From NCBI GenBank assembly GCA_937888485.1, contig CALAQQ010000218.1, positions 1-24,521 on the forward strand: DNA of 24,521 bases, given 5' to 3'. Under the pieces are notes generated by a model. It was not told the DNA's origin and did not search any database. It worked only from the letters and a program-made list of their open reading frames with translations. The translations under genes were made by a program, and so were the position numbers. Positions 21,839-24,521 of the stretch are shown here, piece after piece. The stretch is from an uncultured Clostridia bacterium (lineage in GTDB: Bacteria > Bacillota > Clostridia > Oscillospirales > Acutalibacteraceae). Numbering within the stretch: the stretch's first letter is position 1; every line of letters starts with the position of its first letter.

Positions 21839-24521
21839 ATGAAGAAAAAGTTTTTTTCTTTTTTACTTATATTAACATTAATTATAACGGCAATGCCTTT
21901 GACAGGAATAAATTTTAATAGTTTGAGAGCATCTGCACACCAAAAATTGAGTGATATTATTAAAGGCGAAACGGACGAATGGTGTTACACTAACAATATC
22001 TGTTACACTTATTTGAACGAATACGGCGGATTGACAATTTATGATTATAAAGCAAATGAAAAGAATGTTGTTATTCCTTCGGAAATCAATGGTATTCCCG
22101 TAACTTGTGTTGCAGGTCTTTATACGGACAAAGAACAAGGCGAAACTTATGATATGCCCTATTGGGATACATCAAATGTTGAATCTATTGTTGTTCCTTC
22201 ATCTGTAAAAGTTCTTTACGGCTCTTTTAGGGATCTTGTTAATCTCAAATCGGTTACATTGTCTGAGGGACTTGAGGTGATATCCGGTGGTACATTTAAA
22301 AACACACAGGTTGCTGAGGTTAATATCCCTGATTCAGTTCACACAATATATGAATCGGCATTTGAGGGGTCACTTGTAAAAGAAGTTGAGTTCGGTTACA
22401 ACATGAATTTATATGACTTTTCAAAATATAGCGGAGGCGGTGTTGAACAGTTCACATTTAATGCACCGAAAATTCAGCTTGCAAATATCCATAAAGCAAC
22501 CGTTAACCGTATTATCTGCAATGGTATGCTTGACAGTGTAGATAAAACTTATGATACTGATGAAAAAGATGTAATGCGGAATCAGAATTTTGAATTGATT
22601 TGCAACGCAGGTACATATTATCAGGTTCATTTTGAATACACAAATGAAAGGGGCTTGTATGCTCATTTCAACGAAGAAGACGGAACGGTTACTTACAATA
22701 CAATTCCAAACGAATCTAAAACAGAATATGTAAACGGTGATTATAAATATTATCTGAACACCAATAATGAAGCTGTCATCAGCAGGTATATAGGCACATC
22801 AGGTGAGGTAATTGTTCCTGAAACCATTGACGGATATGTTGTTACCGAAATAGGAGAAACAGCATTTTATGCCGAAAGCAAAAAAGAATTTTTTGACAAT
22901 CTCATACCTCAAAATCAGATAACTTCGGTTGTTTTACCGGAAACAATTAAAAAGATCGGTTCAATGGCATTTTCATTTAATAAATCTCTTGTTTCTATAA
23001 ATATCCCCGATGCAGTCACCGTGTTACAGACTCGAACATTTGAGGGTTGCTTTAGCCTGAAAGACATTGATTGGTCTGAAAATCTTAAAACAATCGGACC
23101 AATGGCATTCTATGTGTGTAATGGATTAACAGACTTGCAAATCCCTGATGGAGTTATCGAAATCAGCGCTCTTGCATTTGGAAGATGCCAAAATCTTCAA
23201 AACATTTCTCTTCCTGAAACACTGACCAATATCGGTAATTACGCATTCTGCGAAAACTATTCTCTGAAATCGGTATCTATTCCCGATAGTGTTACAGAAC
23301 TCGGTATCGGTGCATTTATGTTTTGTGAAGCAATGACAGAAGCTAAGCTTCCTGACAAAATTGATGTTATTCCTGAATCGCTGTTCGAATGCGCACCACT
23401 TAACGGCATTGAGTTTCCCGAAACGGTAACCAAAATTGATGCTTATGCTTTTGCAGGTGCAAAACTTGGAAATGTGAAATTACCGAAAGAACTAAAGATT
23501 ATTGATTGTCACGGTTTGGATAGTGCAGGTATAACAGAACTCAGTTTACCCTCAACTGTTGAATATATCGGTTCATATGCATTTTCCGGCAATGAATTTG
23601 AAACGCTTGTTATTGATTGGAAAAACATTACTGTTCTTGAAAACGGCGTTTTTTCTGTCAATGAAAATCTTAAGAGAGTAGAAATCAAAGGCAATATTGA
23701 AGAAATCAGAGCATCCGCATTCGAGCTTTGTGAACAACTTGAAGAAATTATCATTGGCGATAATGTTAAAAAGATATATGACAACGCATTCAGGTATAAT
23801 GACGCACTTCAGACCGTTACAATTCATGAAAATATCAATTATTTGGGAGCAGCTGTGTTTGGAGATTGTCCTAACCTTAAAAGTGTTAATTATAATGCGA
23901 AAAACTGCAGAACAAACGGAACAAAAAGCAAATCATCATTTATGAACAGTGGCGTAACTGATTTATTTATCGGAAATATGGTTGAACTCATTGATTCATG
24001 TTTGTTTGCAAATATGAGAGCTCTTGTTAATGTTACATTGCCTGATTCTATTGAATATATCGGCGTATCAGCGTTTGAAAGTTGTTCATCGCTTGTTGAA
24101 ATTAATATTCCATACAATCTGAAAATTCTTGGATATCATTCTTTTTCAAAATGCAAAAATCTCACAACGGTTTATTTCAATGCGATGAACTGCAAGGTAA
24201 GCGATCGTTTTGGTAAAGAAGCATATGTACCCGAGGATTGGGCAACTGCCTCACCTTTTTATTTGACCAACATCACCAATATTATTTTCGGTGAAAATGT
24301 AACCGCAATCAGCAGTCAGTCCGATACATACGGCACATTTGAAAGTTGTGAAACCCTTGAAACTGTATCTATTCCGAATACAGTTGAAGAAATCGGTACT
24401 GCCGCATTCAAAAACTGCTCAAATCTTGAAACCGCAATTATTCCAGATAGTGTTGAAGAAATTGCTGACGATGCATTTTTCGGTTGCGATAACCTTACGA
24501 TTTACTGTTCGGAGCAATCCT
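21839..24521 (+). CDS. Secreted BspA-like leucine-rich-repeat protein, incomplete
   Basis: The frame is open for 894 codons and leaves the window. It starts with a signal peptide (MKKKFFSFLLILTLIITAM, cleavage near ASA-H at about 33). From there on it consists of LRR_5 (BspA/TpLRR) repeats of about 23 residues, for example VVLPETIKKIGSMAFSFNKS, VSIPDSVTELGIGAFMFCEA and LSLPSTVEYIGSYAFSGNEF, with an aromatic F or Y and I.IP or L.LP in each. A less regular stretch at about residues 190-320 interrupts them. Such proteins of gut clostridia are surface or secreted adhesion/binding proteins. The ribosome site AAAAGGAGG is strong. It begins 60 nt after the anti-sigma-like gene with no terminator between, so it may be the output of that module. 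Confidence 0.88.
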   Translation, partial: MKKKFFSFLLILTLIITAMPLTGINFNSLRASAHQKLSDIIKGETDEWCYTNNICYTYLNEYGGLTIYDYKANEKNVVIPSEINGIPVTCVAGLYTDKEQGETYDMPYWDTSNVESIVVPSSVKVLYGSFRDLVNLKSVTLSEGLEVISGGTFKNTQVAEVNIPDSVHTIYESAFEGSLVKEVEFGYNMNLYDFSKYSGGGVEQFTFNAPKIQLANIHKATVNRIICNGMLDSVDKTYDTDEKDVMRNQNFELICNAGTYYQVHFEYTNERGLYAHFNEEDGTVTYNTIPNESKTEYVNGDYKYYLNTNNEAVISRYIGTSGEVIVPETIDGYVVTEIGETAFYAESKKEFFDNLIPQNQITSVVLPETIKKIGSMAFSFNKSLVSINIPDAVTVLQTRTFEGCFSLKDIDWSENLKTIGPMAFYVCNGLTDLQIPDGVIEISALAFGRCQNLQNISLPETLTNIGNYAFCENYSLKSVSIPDSVTELGIGAFMFCEAMTEAKLPDKIDVIPESLFECAPLNGIEFPETVTKIDAYAFAGAKLGNVKLPKELKIIDCHGLDSAGITELSLPSTVEYIGSYAFSGNEFETLVIDWKNITVLENGVFSVNENLKRVEIKGNIEEIRASAFELCEQLEEIIIGDNVKKIYDNAFRYNDALQTVTIHENINYLGAAVFGDCPNLKSVNYNAKNCRTNGTKSKSSFMNSGVTDLFIGNMVELIDSCLFANMRALVNVTLPDSIEYIGVSAFESCSSLVEINIPYNLKILGYHSFSKCKNLTTVYFNAMNCKVSDRFGKEAYVPEDWATASPFYLTNITNIIFGENVTAISSQSDTYGTFESCETLETVSIPNTVEEIGTAAFKNCSNLETAIIPDSVEEIADDAFFGCDNLTIYCSEQS

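Noticed and set aside
23509..24117. Minus-strand frames inside the LRR gene
   Set aside because: Shadows of the repetitive + strand coding sequence; no ribosome sites and the LRR reading is continuous.

Overview
The window looks like a low-to-moderate GC Clostridia chromosome (Oscillospiraceae/Ruminococcus-like). The reasons are canonical TTGACA/TATAAT promoters, strong AGGAGG ribosome sites, a BspA-type secreted leucine-rich-repeat protein, paired ECF sigma/anti-sigma genes, and a mobile element carrying TnpV, MobV and a large serine recombinase. This assignment is inferred from gene content; no search was run.

Layout. (1) 1-2870, host backbone on the + strand: a 3' fragment of coaD abruptly joined at about position 304 to unrelated, GC-richer sequence that reads as coding on the minus strand; then a coiled-coil protein, a FUSC-family membrane protein, a membrane-anchored glycerophosphodiester phosphodiesterase, and a tRNA-Leu(GAG) with its own promoter and terminator. 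(2) About 2870 to 16500, an integrative and mobilizable element with every gene on the minus strand. Its mobility module is a large serine recombinase, a TnpW-like protein, a ParB-like protein and a MobV relaxase, with a candidate oriT just upstream of the relaxase. The cargo is a defence island: a probable Hachiman system (HamA nuclease, HamB helicase) directly downstream of a type II restriction-modification system (XRE controller, two paralogous cytosine-5 methyltransferases, a PD-(D/E)XK endonuclease). These six genes are tightly packed, so they could form one operon from a promoter whose start region carries a 22-bp palindrome. Beyond them lie a papain/transglutaminase-like protein, TnpV and a DUF6809-type protein. 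No conjugation genes and no plasmid replication gene are visible. (3) 16500-24521, + strand, two cell-surface signalling modules. The first has an ECF-like sigma factor with an unusual hydrophobic tail, a membrane anti-sigma-like protein, a secreted Cys-rich protein, a SLOG-family protein, and a 68-residue protein resembling the N-terminal part of the anti-sigma proteins. The second has an ECF sigma factor, an anti-sigma-like protein with Ig-like ectodomains, and a very large secreted LRR protein that runs off the window.

The most interesting points are: the RM-Hachiman arrangement and its operator; the MobV-type oriT hairpin and the structured region beside it; a promoter-like block repeated with identical spacing before the first anti-sigma gene and before the 68-residue gene; and a short motif shared by three anti-sigma-like N-termini, one of which stands alone.
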